Origin: Microbacterium murale
GTDB lineage: Bacteria > Actinomycetota > Actinomycetes > Actinomycetales > Microbacteriaceae
DNA length: 64,000 nucleotides
Assembly (NCBI RefSeq): GCF_030815955.1
Contig: NZ_JAUSXK010000001.1
Location: 2,046,001-2,110,000, forward strand
Direction: 5' to 3'
Position numbers and translations under genes: made by a program. Position 1 is the stretch's first letter; each line of letters starts with the position of its first letter. Under the pieces are notes generated by a model. That model did no database searches and was not told the origin of the DNA. It saw only the letters and a list, made by a program, of their open reading frames with translations. Shown piece after piece: positions 7,505 to 15,806 of this stretch.

Positions 7505-8775
7505 CTCTTCTTCTCCTCGCCCTCGCGATCGCCCTCCTGCTGGCACTGCGCGTGCCTGTGCCCTTCGCCTTCCTCGGTCCGTCGCTGGTCTACATGGCCG
7601 TCGAGGGGCAGTCGCTCGGCATGGCGCTGCGCACCGTCACCAACGCGGCCAGCAGCTTCCCGCTGCTCGCCGTGCCGCTGTTCATCTTCCTCGGTGCACT
7701 CGCCAACCACGCCGGCATCGCCGATCGCCTCTTCCGTTTCGCGCAGGCCGGGCTCGCCAACATCCGCGGCAACCTCGGATACGTGACGGTCGGCACCAGC
7801 GTCGGCTTCGCCTGGATGAGCGGATCCGCCGTCGCGGATGCCGCGGCCCTCGGCAAGGTGCAGATCCCTGCCATGATCCGCGCCGGCTACGGCCGCCGGT
7901 TCGCCACCGGAATCTCCGCGACCTCCGCTCTCATCGCCCCGGTCATGCCGCCGAGCATTCCCGCGGTGATCTACGCCGGACTAGCCGCCGTCTCCACCGG
8001 CGCGCTGTTCGCAGCATCCGTCATCCCCGCCCTGCTCATGGCCATCGGTCTCTGCATCGTGGTCTGGGTGCTCGTGAAGCGAATGCCGAACGTCAAGAAG
8101 GGCAAGTTCGACCGCGCCGAGTTCGTCGACTCGACGAAGGGTGTCATCCTGCCGCTCGTCGCGCCGATCATCATCCTCGGCGGCATCCTCGGCGGACTCT
8201 TCACCCCCACCGAGGCTGCAGCGGTCGGCGTCGTCTACATCATCATCGTGGGTCTGCTCCAACGCTCGCTCAGCATCAAGAGCTTCATCAAGGCACTCAC
8301 CGAGACCGTGACGACGACCGCCTCGATCATGATCATCGTCGCCTCGGCGTCGCTGCTCGGGTACATCCTCGCCAAGGAGCGCCTGCCGCAGATGCTCACC
8401 GAGCTGGTGTTCGCGATCAGCGACAGCCCGACCGTCTTCCTCATCCTCGTAGCCGTGCTCATGCTCATTCTCGGCACCGTGATCGACGCGACCGCGATCC
8501 TCGTGCTGACCGTGCCGATCATCCTGCCGATCGGCAACCAGATCGGAGTCGATCCGATCGTGCTCGGCGTGCTCATGATCCTCTCGCTCATGATCGGCCT
8601 GCTCACCCCGCCGGTCGGCACGGTGCTGTTCGTGACAGCTGCGGTGTCGAAGACGCGCATCGGTGAAGTGTTCCGCGGCTCGTTGCCGTTCATCATCCCG
8701 TTGCTCGTGATCTGCGTGCTCATCATCGCGTTCCCGAGTGCCGTGATGTGGCTGCCGGGGGTGCTGGGCCTGTGA
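7501..8775 (+). CDS. TRAP transporter large permease subunit (DctM)
   Basis: 424 residues, standard length for DctM, with 11-12 hydrophobic helices. Signatures include RVPVPFAFLGPSL near the N-terminus, NAASSFPLLAVPLFIFLGAL, GYGRRFATGISATSALIAPVMPPSIPAVIYAGLA and the C-terminal GLLTPPVGTVLFV. This is the sodium-coupled translocation subunit and pairs with the DctQ and DctP subunits in the same operon. GTG start overlaps the dctQ stop. Confidence 0.93.
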   Translation: MTLLLLALAIALLLALRVPVPFAFLGPSLVYMAVEGQSLGMALRTVTNAASSFPLLAVPLFIFLGALANHAGIADRLFRFAQAGLANIRGNLGYVTVGTSVGFAWMSGSAVADAAALGKVQIPAMIRAGYGRRFATGISATSALIAPVMPPSIPAVIYAGLAAVSTGALFAASVIPALLMAIGLCIVVWVLVKRMPNVKKGKFDRAEFVDSTKGVILPLVAPIIILGGILGGLFTPTEAAAVGVVYIIIVGLLQRSLSIKSFIKALTETVTTTASIMIIVASASLLGYILAKERLPQMLTELVFAISDSPTVFLILVAVLMLILGTVIDATAILVLTVPIILPIGNQIGVDPIVLGVLMILSLMIGLLTPPVGTVLFVTAAVSKTRIGEVFRGSLPFIIPLLVICVLIIAFPSAVMWLPGVLGL

Positions 8776-9734
8776 CCGTCTCCGATGCTGCGCTCGTCTC
8801 GCGCCGTCCGGCCGTGCTGATCGGCCTGATCGGCGAGGGCGTCACGCCGTCGCTGACGCCGCCGATGCACGAGTTCGAGGGTGCAAGGCACGGGATGCAC
8901 TACGTGTATCGCACGATCGATCTCGCTGCGGATGAGGGCACGACCGAGTCGTTGCGCGCACTGCTCGCCTCCGCGCGTCGCCTCGGATTCAACGGCATGA
9001 ACATCACGCACCCTGTCAAGCAGGCGATCATCCCGTTGCTCGACGACCTGAGCGACAGTGCGCGCGCGGTCGGTGCGGTGAACACAGTCGTGTTCACGGA
9101 TGCCGGAACCATCGGTCACAACACAGACGTGACAGGCTTCGCGGCCGCTCTGGAAGACGCCTTCGGCGACGCGCCGCTGCGTCGCGTCGTACTGTTCGGC
9201 ACCGGCGGGGCCGGCTCGGCCGTCGCGACGGCGTTGGCGCAGTATCCGATCGGCGAACTCATCCTCATCGATCAGGTGCGAGAACGGGCGGAGGCGCTCG
9301 CGGAACAGATCGTGGGGCTCGGCGGAGCAGCGGCCAGCGCGGCCGGCATCGACGATCTGCCCGCACTCATCCCCGGCGCCGACCTGATCGTCAACGCGAC
9401 GCCGGTCGGCATGGCCGCCCACCCCGGCACGCCGTTCGACGTGACGCTGCTGCCCGGCGGCATCCGCGTCGCAGACATCGTGTACCGCCCGGCGGACACA
9501 GCATTGCTGCAGGCGGCTCGCGCCCGCGGCATCCGCACCATGTCGGGGCTCGGCATGGCCATGCACCAGGCCGCCGACGCCTTCGAGATCTTCACCGGAG
9601 AGAGCGCCGACCGCCAGGCCATGCTCGCCGACCTCGACGACCTGGTCGCCGCCGAAGCGGCCAAGGCCGCACGCACGACCCCTGCCACCCCGGCACCAGT
9701 AAGAGAAGCACCAGAAAGAGGAGAACACTCATGA
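8772..9734 (+). CDS. Shikimate/quinate 5-dehydrogenase (AroE family, catabolic)
   Basis: 320 residues. Substrate-binding half: GEGVTPSLTPPMHE (SxS/T-LTP motif) and NITHPVKQ with catalytic Lys83, and NTD117-119 (HNTDVTGF) supplying the Asp partner. NAD(P)-binding half: GTGGAGSAVATAL and VNATPVGM. It oxidises shikimate to 3-dehydroshikimate and/or quinate to 3-dehydroquinate, placing it directly before the dehydratase encoded across the divergent promoter. Within a transport and degradation operon it is better read as the catabolic paralogue (QsuD-like) than as biosynthetic aroE. A 40-residue polar tail extends the C-terminus. GTG start overlaps the dctM stop; a start at 8748 would only add residues over dctM. 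Confidence 0.85.
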   Translation: MTVSDAALVSRRPAVLIGLIGEGVTPSLTPPMHEFEGARHGMHYVYRTIDLAADEGTTESLRALLASARRLGFNGMNITHPVKQAIIPLLDDLSDSARAVGAVNTVVFTDAGTIGHNTDVTGFAAALEDAFGDAPLRRVVLFGTGGAGSAVATALAQYPIGELILIDQVRERAEALAEQIVGLGGAAASAAGIDDLPALIPGADLIVNATPVGMAAHPGTPFDVTLLPGGIRVADIVYRPADTALLQAARARGIRTMSGLGMAMHQAADAFEIFTGESADRQAMLADLDDLVAAEAAKAARTTPATPAPVREAPERGEHS

Positions 9735-10762
9735 ATGCACGACGCACTCGGCGAACGATGTGGCTCGCCTTGGCTGCGGCACCGGCAATGATGCTGGTCG
9801 CCTGCTCGAGCGGAGGAACGGACGCGCCGTCCGACGGCGGGGACGCCGGCTCCACTCAGAAGCTCACGCTCGCCCACAGTTACAACGAGGACCAGCCGCA
9901 GCACCGCTGCGGTGCCCAGGTCATCGCGGATGAGGTGAATGCTGCGGATGTGGGCCTGGAGATCGAGATCTTCCCCTCCAGCCAGCTCGGTGGCGACGCC
10001 GACCGCATCGCCTCCGTCGCATCCGGCGACATCGACATCGACATCCAGGGCGCATCGGCGCTCGGAGCGGTCTACGAGCCGATCAGCGTGCTCGACGCCG
10101 CCTACGCGTTCGATGACGCCGACCACCTCGCCGCGTTCATGGCGAGCGACGCCTCAGACACCGTCACCGAGGCCTTCGAAGAGGAAGCAGGCGTGCACAC
10201 GCTCGGCGCATGGTCGGCCGGTGCCCGCCAGTTCACCGCGAACGCCGCGATCCGGAGCCCGGAGGATCTCGAGGGTCTGCGCATGCGATTCCCCGGATCG
10301 CCGCAGTTCCTCATGAACGCCAAGGCGCTCGGGGCGGAGGCGACCGAGGTCGCGTACGAGGAGCTCTACCTCGCCCTGCAGCAGGGCACGGTCGACGGCC
10401 AGGAGAACCCGATCACGAACATCGTGGCCACGAACCTCAAAGAGGTGCAGGACTACGTCAGCCTGAGCTCGCACCAGCTGAACACCAACCTCGTCATCAT
10501 GGGGCCGATCTGGGGTGAGCTCAGCGATGAGCAGCAGGACGCCCTGACCGCCGCGACGGAGAAGGCGGTCGCCGAGGTCACCAGCTGCGTCGCCGAAGAC
10601 GAGGAGACGGTCCTCGAGGAGTGGCGCACCGGCGGCGAATGGGAGGTCATCGAAGACGTCGATCGCGACGCGTTCAGCGAAAAGGCGGAGGAGTACCTCT
10701 CCAGCACCCTCACCGGCGACTCGCTCGCCGTGTACGAGGCCATCCGCTCGACCTCGGAGTGA
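9731..10762 (+). CDS. TRAP transporter solute-binding lipoprotein (DctP)
   Basis: 343 residues. Lipoprotein signal peptide with Arg-rich n-region and lipobox LVAC at about 22-25, followed by a Ser/Gly/Asp-rich linker. The mature domain follows DctP landmarks: LTLAHSYNEDQPQH, IEIFPSSQLGGDADRI, the arginine-bearing GLRMRFPGSPQF expected to clamp a substrate carboxylate, and QQGTVDGQENP. It captures the organic acid outside the membrane for the DctQM permease. Being last of the transport genes, with ATGA overlap to the dehydrogenase, supports joint expression. A good AAGAGGAGAA ribosome site precedes it. Confidence 0.92.
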   Translation: MNARRTRRTMWLALAAAPAMMLVACSSGGTDAPSDGGDAGSTQKLTLAHSYNEDQPQHRCGAQVIADEVNAADVGLEIEIFPSSQLGGDADRIASVASGDIDIDIQGASALGAVYEPISVLDAAYAFDDADHLAAFMASDASDTVTEAFEEEAGVHTLGAWSAGARQFTANAAIRSPEDLEGLRMRFPGSPQFLMNAKALGAEATEVAYEELYLALQQGTVDGQENPITNIVATNLKEVQDYVSLSSHQLNTNLVIMGPIWGELSDEQQDALTAATEKAVAEVTSCVAEDEETVLEEWRTGGEWEVIEDVDRDAFSEKAEEYLSSTLTGDSLAVYEAIRSTSE

Positions 10763-10771
10763 GCTGACGGC

Positions 10772-11746
10772 ATGGCGCGTTCGGTCCCGACCTTCACGGG
10801 TCCGGTTGATGGAGATGAGCTCGGGGTCACTCTCGTCCACGAGCACATCTTCGTCACCGACCCCGAACTCGACGTCAACATGCCTCATCCGGAATGGGAT
10901 GAGCAGGTGGCGATCGAACGCGCCGTGGCCTCACTCACCGACCTGTACGCGCGGGGCGTGCGGACTGTCGTCGATCTCACGGTCATCGGACTCGGACGTG
11001 ACGTTCGCCGGGCCGCCGAGGTGGCCTCCCGTGTGCCGGTGCGGATCGTGGCGGCGACCGGATGCTACGCGGCATCCGTGCTGCCGCCGTTCTTCCGGCT
11101 GAACGGACCAGGGCTCGTCGTCGACGGCCCTGATCCGCTCGTCGACCTCTTCGCCGGCGACATCGAGGCCGGGATCGCGGGCACGAGGGTGCGCGCCGGG
11201 ATGATCAAGATCGCCTCGGATGGCGACGGCCTCACCCCTGACGTGTCGCGCGTCTTCGCGGCGGCGGCTTCGGCGCACCTGCGCACCGGAGTGCCGATCA
11301 CGACCCACTCCGATGCGGCAGCGCGCGGCGGCATCGCGCAGCAGGATGCGCTCGCGCACCTGGGTGTGCCGCTCGACCGCGTGGTGATCGGGCACAGCGG
11401 CGATTCGCTCGACCTCTCATACCTCCGATCGCTCGCCGATCGTGGTTCGTTCCTGGGCTTCGACCGGTTCGGTATGGAGCATGTCGGGCGCGATGCGGAT
11501 CGCATTCGGATGCTGCTCGCTCTGCTCGATGCCGGTTATGCCGACCGGATCGTGCTCTCGCATGACGCCGCAGTGTTCAGCCGTGTGACGCCGCCGTCGT
11601 GGCGCGCCGCGCACGCGCCGAATTGGCACATGGCGCATCTGTTCGAGACGGTGCTGCCACAGCTGCGCGACGCCGGCGTCGACGACGTGACTCTGCACCA
11701 GCTGATGGTGGTGAATCCGCGGCGACTGCTGACAGGTGGGGCATGA
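10772..11746 (+). CDS. Phosphotriesterase-family metal-dependent hydrolase/lactonase
   Basis: A 324-residue amidohydrolase-fold protein with a complete binuclear metal site: H23-x-H25 (VHEHIFVTD), K146 (RAGMIKIASD, candidate carbamylated lysine), H179 (ITTHSDAA), H208 (VIGHSGDS) and D265 (LSHDAAVF). Relatives of the phosphotriesterase family are mostly lactonases. Sitting in the quinate/shikimate operon after the TRAP genes, it could open a lactone or hydrolyse an ester of the island's substrate, for example a quinide, but this is inference. It starts only 10 bp after dctP and is co-transcribed. Confidence 0.85.
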   Translation: MARSVPTFTGPVDGDELGVTLVHEHIFVTDPELDVNMPHPEWDEQVAIERAVASLTDLYARGVRTVVDLTVIGLGRDVRRAAEVASRVPVRIVAATGCYAASVLPPFFRLNGPGLVVDGPDPLVDLFAGDIEAGIAGTRVRAGMIKIASDGDGLTPDVSRVFAAAASAHLRTGVPITTHSDAAARGGIAQQDALAHLGVPLDRVVIGHSGDSLDLSYLRSLADRGSFLGFDRFGMEHVGRDADRIRMLLALLDAGYADRIVLSHDAAVFSRVTPPSWRAAHAPNWHMAHLFETVLPQLRDAGVDDVTLHQLMVVNPRRLLTGGA

Positions 11747-11822
11747 TGTGTGCACAGCCAAACGCTCGCGGTGTCGAGCAGTGCCCGGCTCGACCACGAG
11801 CCGGCGAGGGGAACGAGAGACG

Positions 11823-12473
11823 ATGACGAACAGCGTGACCGAACCGGTCGTGCGAAAGCGCGACGCCGAGCGGACTCGCGCCGAACTGCTCGAAGTCGCC
11901 ACCGAGGCCTTCGCCGAGTCCGGCTACGCCGGCACACGCGTCGACGAGATCGCCGAACGCACGAAGACGACGAAGCGGATGATCTACTACTACTTCGGTG
12001 GCAAGGAGCAGCTCTACCTCGCCGTGCTCGAGAACGCCTACCGCGGCATCCGCGAGAAGGAGCAGTCGATCCACGCGGGCGATCTGGCACCGGTGGAGGC
12101 GTTGCGGCAGATCGCCGAGCTCACGTACGACCACCATCGAAACCACTCAGACTTCATCCGCCTGGTCTCGATCGAGAACATCCACCACGGCGAGTTCATC
12201 AAGCGCCTCGACGGCTTGCGCACCGTGAACCAGCCGGCGGTCGCGGTGCTCGAGACGGTGCTCGCGCGCGGGCGCGCCGAGGGGAGCGTGCGGAGCGACG
12301 TCGACGCGTTGGACGTGCACCTGCTGATCAGCTCGTACTGCTTCTTCCAGGTCGCCAACCAGCACACCTTCGGGTACCTCTTCGACCGCGACCTGCTCGC
12401 CGAGGAGCGTCGCGAGCACCTGCGTTCGATGATCGGCGACGTCGTGGTGGCGTGGCTGACCGCCGAGGTCTGA
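11823..12473 (+). CDS. TetR-family regulator, last gene of the quinate/shikimate island
   Basis: 216 residues from ATG 11823 (upstream GAGGGGAACGAGAG). DNA-binding domain at about 10-65: AERTRAELLEVATEAFAESGYAGTRVDEIAERTKTTKRMIYYYFGGKEQLY. The C-terminal domain (FIRLVSIENIHHGEFIKRL, NQPAVAVLETVLARG) looks like the TetR_C group found with RutR/PobR-like aromatic and organic acid regulators. It probably binds the twin AATGTAC-N6-GTACATT sites at 6852-6916 and responds to a pathway intermediate. A longer frame from 11736 overlaps the hydrolase and is less likely. Confidence 0.85.
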   Translation: MTNSVTEPVVRKRDAERTRAELLEVATEAFAESGYAGTRVDEIAERTKTTKRMIYYYFGGKEQLYLAVLENAYRGIREKEQSIHAGDLAPVEALRQIAELTYDHHRNHSDFIRLVSIENIHHGEFIKRLDGLRTVNQPAVAVLETVLARGRAEGSVRSDVDALDVHLLISSYCFFQVANQHTFGYLFDRDLLAEERREHLRSMIGDVVVAWLTAEV

Positions 12474-12503
12474 TCCGCTCCCTGAGCCTGTCGAAGGATC
12501 AGA
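12469..12503. terminator. Convergent hairpin enclosing a CCTGAGCCTGTCGAAGG repeat word
   Basis: Arms TCTGATCC (12469-12476) and GGATCAGA (12496-12503) are perfect complements. The loop carries CCTGAGCCTGTCGAAGG (12481-12497), which I recall as a frequent intergenic word in Microbacteriaceae genomes. It spans the stop codons of the convergent tetR and RNase H genes. Confidence 0.5.
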
Positions 12504-13218
12504 TCAGGCGGCGCAGCGCCTCTTCCAGCGAGACGCCCTGTGACTGGGCGCGAGTGCGAAGGCGGGACAGCTCGGCAGGTGACAGGGCGATGTGCAGCTC
12601 GACCGGCGCCACATCCGCCTCATCGTCTAGTCCGTCCAGCAGATCGGATGCCTCAGCCCACAGCGGCGCCGCTGCCGTCACCGCCGCGGCAGGCGACGGA
12701 GCGGATGCCGCGACGGCAGTGGCGGTGAGGAGTGCGGCATCCACGGCATCCGCCCCTCTCGTGAACCCCGGGCCGCGGCGCGGCTCCTGCTTCGCCTGAT
12801 AAGCCTTCGCCGCACCGTTCGCACGTTCGTCAGCAGCCTCGTTGAGGCCGTGACCGGCATGACCCTTGACCCACTCGAACGTCACATCGCGGCCGCGCAT
12901 GGCCTCGTCCAACGACTCCATCAGCTCGCGGTTGAGCACAGGAGCGCCGTCGGCCTTGCGCCATCCCCGACGCTTCCATCCCGGCATCCATTTGGTGATC
13001 GAATCGATGACGTACTTGCTGTCGCACATGATCAGCAGTGGTTCGCCGGTACCGGCGGTCGCGCGCAGCAACTCGAGCACAGCCTGCAGCTCACCCTGAT
13101 TGTTGGTGCCGTGCGGCGATCCGCCCGCAGCCCAGTTGGCGTCGTCGATGTACCAGGCCCAGCCGTTCGGGCCGGGGTTGCCCAGGGCGGAGCCGTCTGC
13201 GGCGGCGATGATCGTCAT
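12499..13218 (-). CDS. rnhA: Ribonuclease HI with C-terminal extension
   Basis: Cleaves the RNA strand of RNA-DNA hybrids. 239 residues. The first 142 form an RNase H fold with the DEDD set at D8 (AAADGSALGNPGPNGW), E43 (NNQGELQAV), D66 (IMCDSKYV) and D130 (NEAADERAN), plus the K-G-H loop at 118-120. About 95 further residues are unusual for RNase HI: an Ala/Pro-rich linker, then a short segment (about 205-239) ending LSPAELSRLRTRAQSQGVSLEEALRRLI that looks like a ribbon-helix-helix-type tail. The function of the tail is unknown. Its stop lies inside the hairpin shared with the convergent tetR. Confidence 0.9.
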   Translation of the reverse strand: MTIIAAADGSALGNPGPNGWAWYIDDANWAAGGSPHGTNNQGELQAVLELLRATAGTGEPLLIMCDSKYVIDSITKWMPGWKRRGWRKADGAPVLNRELMESLDEAMRGRDVTFEWVKGHAGHGLNEAADERANGAAKAYQAKQEPRRGPGFTRGADAVDAALLTATAVAASAPSPAAAVTAAAPLWAEASDLLDGLDDEADVAPVELHIALSPAELSRLRTRAQSQGVSLEEALRRLI

Positions 13219-13253
13219 CCTTCGAGCGTAACGGGGGACGAACGGGCCTCACG

Positions 13254-13344
13254 CCCGAGCACAACCTCGCAGATGTGCACGAACGTCGCAGCAATACCGC
13301 GAATTCCTGCGAGCGAAGTGCACTTCTGCGAGCGAAGCGCTCGT
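13254..13344. repeat. 91-bp intergenic element A: 19-bp units, two inverted then two direct
   Basis: Units at 13307-13325 and 13326-13344 both begin CTGCGAGCGAAG. Units at 13254-13272 and 13273-13291 both end TCGCAG in the opposite sense. The central 15 bases (13292-13306) contain GCGAATTC. It fills most of the 207-bp spacer upstream of rnhA; the rest (13345-13425) holds a weaker GTGCCCCA/TGGGGGCAC inverted repeat and no gene. Confidence 0.7.
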
Positions 13345-13425
13345 CGGTTCGCGTGCCCCAGCGTTGCCGGCGCTATGGGGAGGTTCGTCGGGTTGGGGGC
13401 ACGGCCGGAGTCGATCGAGTGACCA

Positions 13426-13641
13426 TCACGACTCGGGCTCGCCGTCGGTCTGCTCGGCGGGCTCCTCCAGAACGGGTGCGACGGGCAACACGATCGAGGT
13501 GGTCTGCGCACCCATCCCGACCTCGAGCGGATCGACGGTCGCTGCGCCCTCGAGCCTGTCGACGGCATCCTGATCCAGCGGCTCACCCGGCAGCGAGGCC
13601 CAGGGGCCCGGGTCGTCGGGTTTCTGCGTGAAAAGTCCCAT
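13426..13641 (-). CDS. Small hypothetical protein (71 aa)
   Basis: Sequence starts MGLFTQKPDDPGPWASLPGEP and is acidic and Pro-rich, without membrane helix or recognisable domain. The central VDPLEVGMGAQTTSIVLPVAP has the look of a conserved strand pattern. It begins 7 bases after the stop of the upstream VOC gene on the same strand and is probably its operon partner. I do not recognise a function. Confidence 0.6.
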   Translation of the reverse strand: MGLFTQKPDDPGPWASLPGEPLDQDAVDRLEGAATVDPLEVGMGAQTTSIVLPVAPVLEEPAEQTDGEPES

Positions 13642-13648
13642 GTGATCC

Positions 13649-14551
13649 TCAGAAGTCGGCGATGATGAGCTTCTTCATCCCCATCATCTTCTCGTATGCA
13701 CCCGGACGTTCCATGAGTTCGCCCATGTTCTCCGGAACGATCTGCCAGCTCAGCCCGTACCGGTCGGCGAGCCAGCCGCAGACCTCGGCCTCTGGCGAAG
13801 CCGTCAGTGCGTTCCAGTACCGGTCGAGCTCTTCCTGATCGGCGACGCGCACCTCGAGCGAGACCCCGCAGGTGAAGGTCACGTCCTGTTCGACGGCGGA
13901 ATCCATCATCGAGAACCATTGTCCGGCAAGGCGGAACTCGCCGAACATCACGCTGCCGGCGTCTGCGGGTCCTGTCTTCTCGGGATACTCCGCGATGAAT
14001 CCGACCTCGGACGCCGGGAACAGCGACGAATAGAACGTCGCGGCTTCGCGTGCCTGGTTCTGCACCGGGCCGCAGAACATCAGCTGCGGGATCAGGAACG
14101 GCCGCGGATCTCCTTCGGGGTTAGCGAGCAGCAGCTGCCAGTTGACGCCGTAACGATCCTGCACCCAGCCGTAGCAGGGGCTGAACGGATACTCGCCGAG
14201 CTCCATCCGCACGATGCCCCCGTCGGCGAGCTTCGCCCAGGTCTCGTCGAGCCGGGCACGCGCGGCATCACGATCGCCGTCGAACCGCAGCGGATCGAAG
14301 TTCAGCATGAACGACACGGACGCATTCGGGCGGAACTCATCGCCGGCGTTGATGAGCGTGAGCTCATAGCCGTCGATGACGAGGTCGACGGTGAGCGGTG
14401 TGCCCGCGAAGTCGGACTGCCAGTCCGGCACCTCGTCGGGATACCGTGCGCCGACGGTCGCCGTGGCTCCGGGGAAGGCATCGGTGTAGAACGCGCCGGC
14501 CTCATCGGCGTTCCGATCGAACCAGATGTTGGGGATGATCTTCTGCGACAT
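13649..14551 (-). CDS. VOC-superfamily protein, duplicated PhnB-like domains
   Basis: 300 residues from the ATG at 14551, which has AAAGGAG six bases upstream; the frame stays open to 14611 but lacks a site there. Two glyoxalase/PhnB-like halves are visible: KIIPNIWFDRNADEAGAFYTDAFPGA with DGYELTLINAGDEF, and LIPQLMFCGPVQNQAREAATFYSSLFPASEVGF with FRLAGQWFSMMDS. Both halves have the PCYGWVQDRYGVNWQ / VCGWLADRYGLSWQI signature of the 3-demethylubiquinone-9-methyltransferase-like PhnB group. The metal site of true dioxygenases is not evident, so an enzymatic role is uncertain. Confidence 0.82.
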   Translation of the reverse strand: MSQKIIPNIWFDRNADEAGAFYTDAFPGATATVGARYPDEVPDWQSDFAGTPLTVDLVIDGYELTLINAGDEFRPNASVSFMLNFDPLRFDGDRDAARARLDETWAKLADGGIVRMELGEYPFSPCYGWVQDRYGVNWQLLLANPEGDPRPFLIPQLMFCGPVQNQAREAATFYSSLFPASEVGFIAEYPEKTGPADAGSVMFGEFRLAGQWFSMMDSAVEQDVTFTCGVSLEVRVADQEELDRYWNALTASPEAEVCGWLADRYGLSWQIVPENMGELMERPGAYEKMMGMKKLIIADF

Positions 14552-14741
14552 GACAGCTCCTTTGCTGCGGACGGTTCGCTGATCTGATTCGGCATGCGTG
14601 ATCCGCCTCATCGATTACAGAGTGCGCCGCCGATGCCCTCGAAACAAGGGGCTTCTCGTGGGCAGGCGCACTTGTCTAGGGTGTAATGATGCCTGATCTC
14701 TTCGGCCAGACTCTCGAGTCGGCCAGAATGCTCCCGTCGGT

Positions 14742-15791
14742 GTGACCATGGACTGGGCCCTGTGGGTGGAGACGATCGTGGCCCTGCTCATCGCGATCGC
14801 GATCGTGGCGGCGATCGTCATCGGCGTGAGGTTCGTGGCAGGTCGCGCCCGGGGGCGCTCCGCGTGGATCGGGGACCTTGAGCGCCGCATCCGAGTGCCG
14901 GGGATGATTCTGGCATTCCTGATAGCGGTGTGGATCACGTGCGCGGTCACCGCTCCGGCGACCCTGTCGTGGTGGCCGGTGCTGCAGCGGGTTCTGCTGA
15001 TCGCCGTGGTACTCGTGGGCGCATGGCTGCTGTCGACGGCCGTCACCTTCGGCATGGAGCGGCTCATGCAGTACGACAGCCGACGAGACTCCACCAGCCC
15101 TGAGGCGCGACGACGTCAGACGCAGCTCACCATTCTGAACCGTCTTGTCGTCGTCCTGATCTCGATCATCGCGATCGGAGCGGTGCTGTTCTCGTTCCCC
15201 GAGGTCAGGGCAGTGGGCACCAGCATCCTTGCCTCCGCGGGGGTCGTCAGCATCATCGCCGGTCTCGCCGCGCAGTCGACGCTCGGCAACCTCATCGCCG
15301 GCGTGCAGATCGCCTTCACCGATGCGATCCGCGTCGGCGACGTCGTTGTCATCGAGGGGGAGTGGGGGCATGTCGGCGAGATCAACCTGTCGTATGTGGT
15401 CGTCTACATCTGGGACGAACGCCGACTGATCCTGCCGTGCACGTACTTCACGTCGAAGCCCGTCGAGAGCTGGACGCGGCGGTCGGACAAGATCCTCGGC
15501 ACAGTGTTCATGGATCTCGATTGGCGAGTGCCGGTGGATGCTGTGCGCGAGAAGTTCATGGAGATCATCGAGGCGTCGGATGCATGGGACAGACGCTCCG
15601 CGAACGTGCTGGTGACCGGTTCAGAGGGTGGTCACGTCACGCTGCGATTCAAGATCTCCGCAGCGAACTCGGACGATCAGTGGGAGCTGCGCTGTCTGGT
15701 GCGCGAGAAGATCATGACCTGGCTTCAGCAGGAGCATCCGGAGGCGCTGCCGGTCACCCGGGTGACGCTGGAGGAACGCCCCGACCGCTGA
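14742..15791 (+). CDS. Mechanosensitive ion channel, MscS family
   Basis: 349 residues with about four membrane segments (IVALLIAIAIVAAIVIGVRF, MILAFLIAVWITCAV, VLLIAVVLVGAWLLSTAV, LVVVLISIIAIGAVLFSF), followed by the pore helix ASAGVVSIIAGLAAQSTLGNLIAGVQIAFTDAIRVGD. That is the MscS TM3 signature leading into the beta domain (VVIEGEWGHVGEINLSYVV). The C-terminal domain ends WLQQEHPEALPVTRVTLEE. It acts in the membrane as an osmotic release valve. GTG at 14742 or ATG at 14748 are both possible starts; neither has a strong ribosome site. Confidence 0.9.
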   Translation: MTMDWALWVETIVALLIAIAIVAAIVIGVRFVAGRARGRSAWIGDLERRIRVPGMILAFLIAVWITCAVTAPATLSWWPVLQRVLLIAVVLVGAWLLSTAVTFGMERLMQYDSRRDSTSPEARRRQTQLTILNRLVVVLISIIAIGAVLFSFPEVRAVGTSILASAGVVSIIAGLAAQSTLGNLIAGVQIAFTDAIRVGDVVVIEGEWGHVGEINLSYVVVYIWDERRLILPCTYFTSKPVESWTRRSDKILGTVFMDLDWRVPVDAVREKFMEIIEASDAWDRRSANVLVTGSEGGHVTLRFKISAANSDDQWELRCLVREKIMTWLQQEHPEALPVTRVTLEERPDR

Positions 15792-15806
15792 CGACTGTGC
15801 CGGGGC

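Noticed and set aside
8235-9728. 497-codon minus-strand frame across dctM and the dehydrogenase
   Set aside because: Low-complexity composition, no ribosome site, and it lies entirely opposite two well-supported genes.
13254-13344. 19-bp repeats considered as a CRISPR array
   Set aside because: Units are adjacent without unique spacers, shorter than CRISPR repeats and arranged 2+2 inverted. No cas genes are present.
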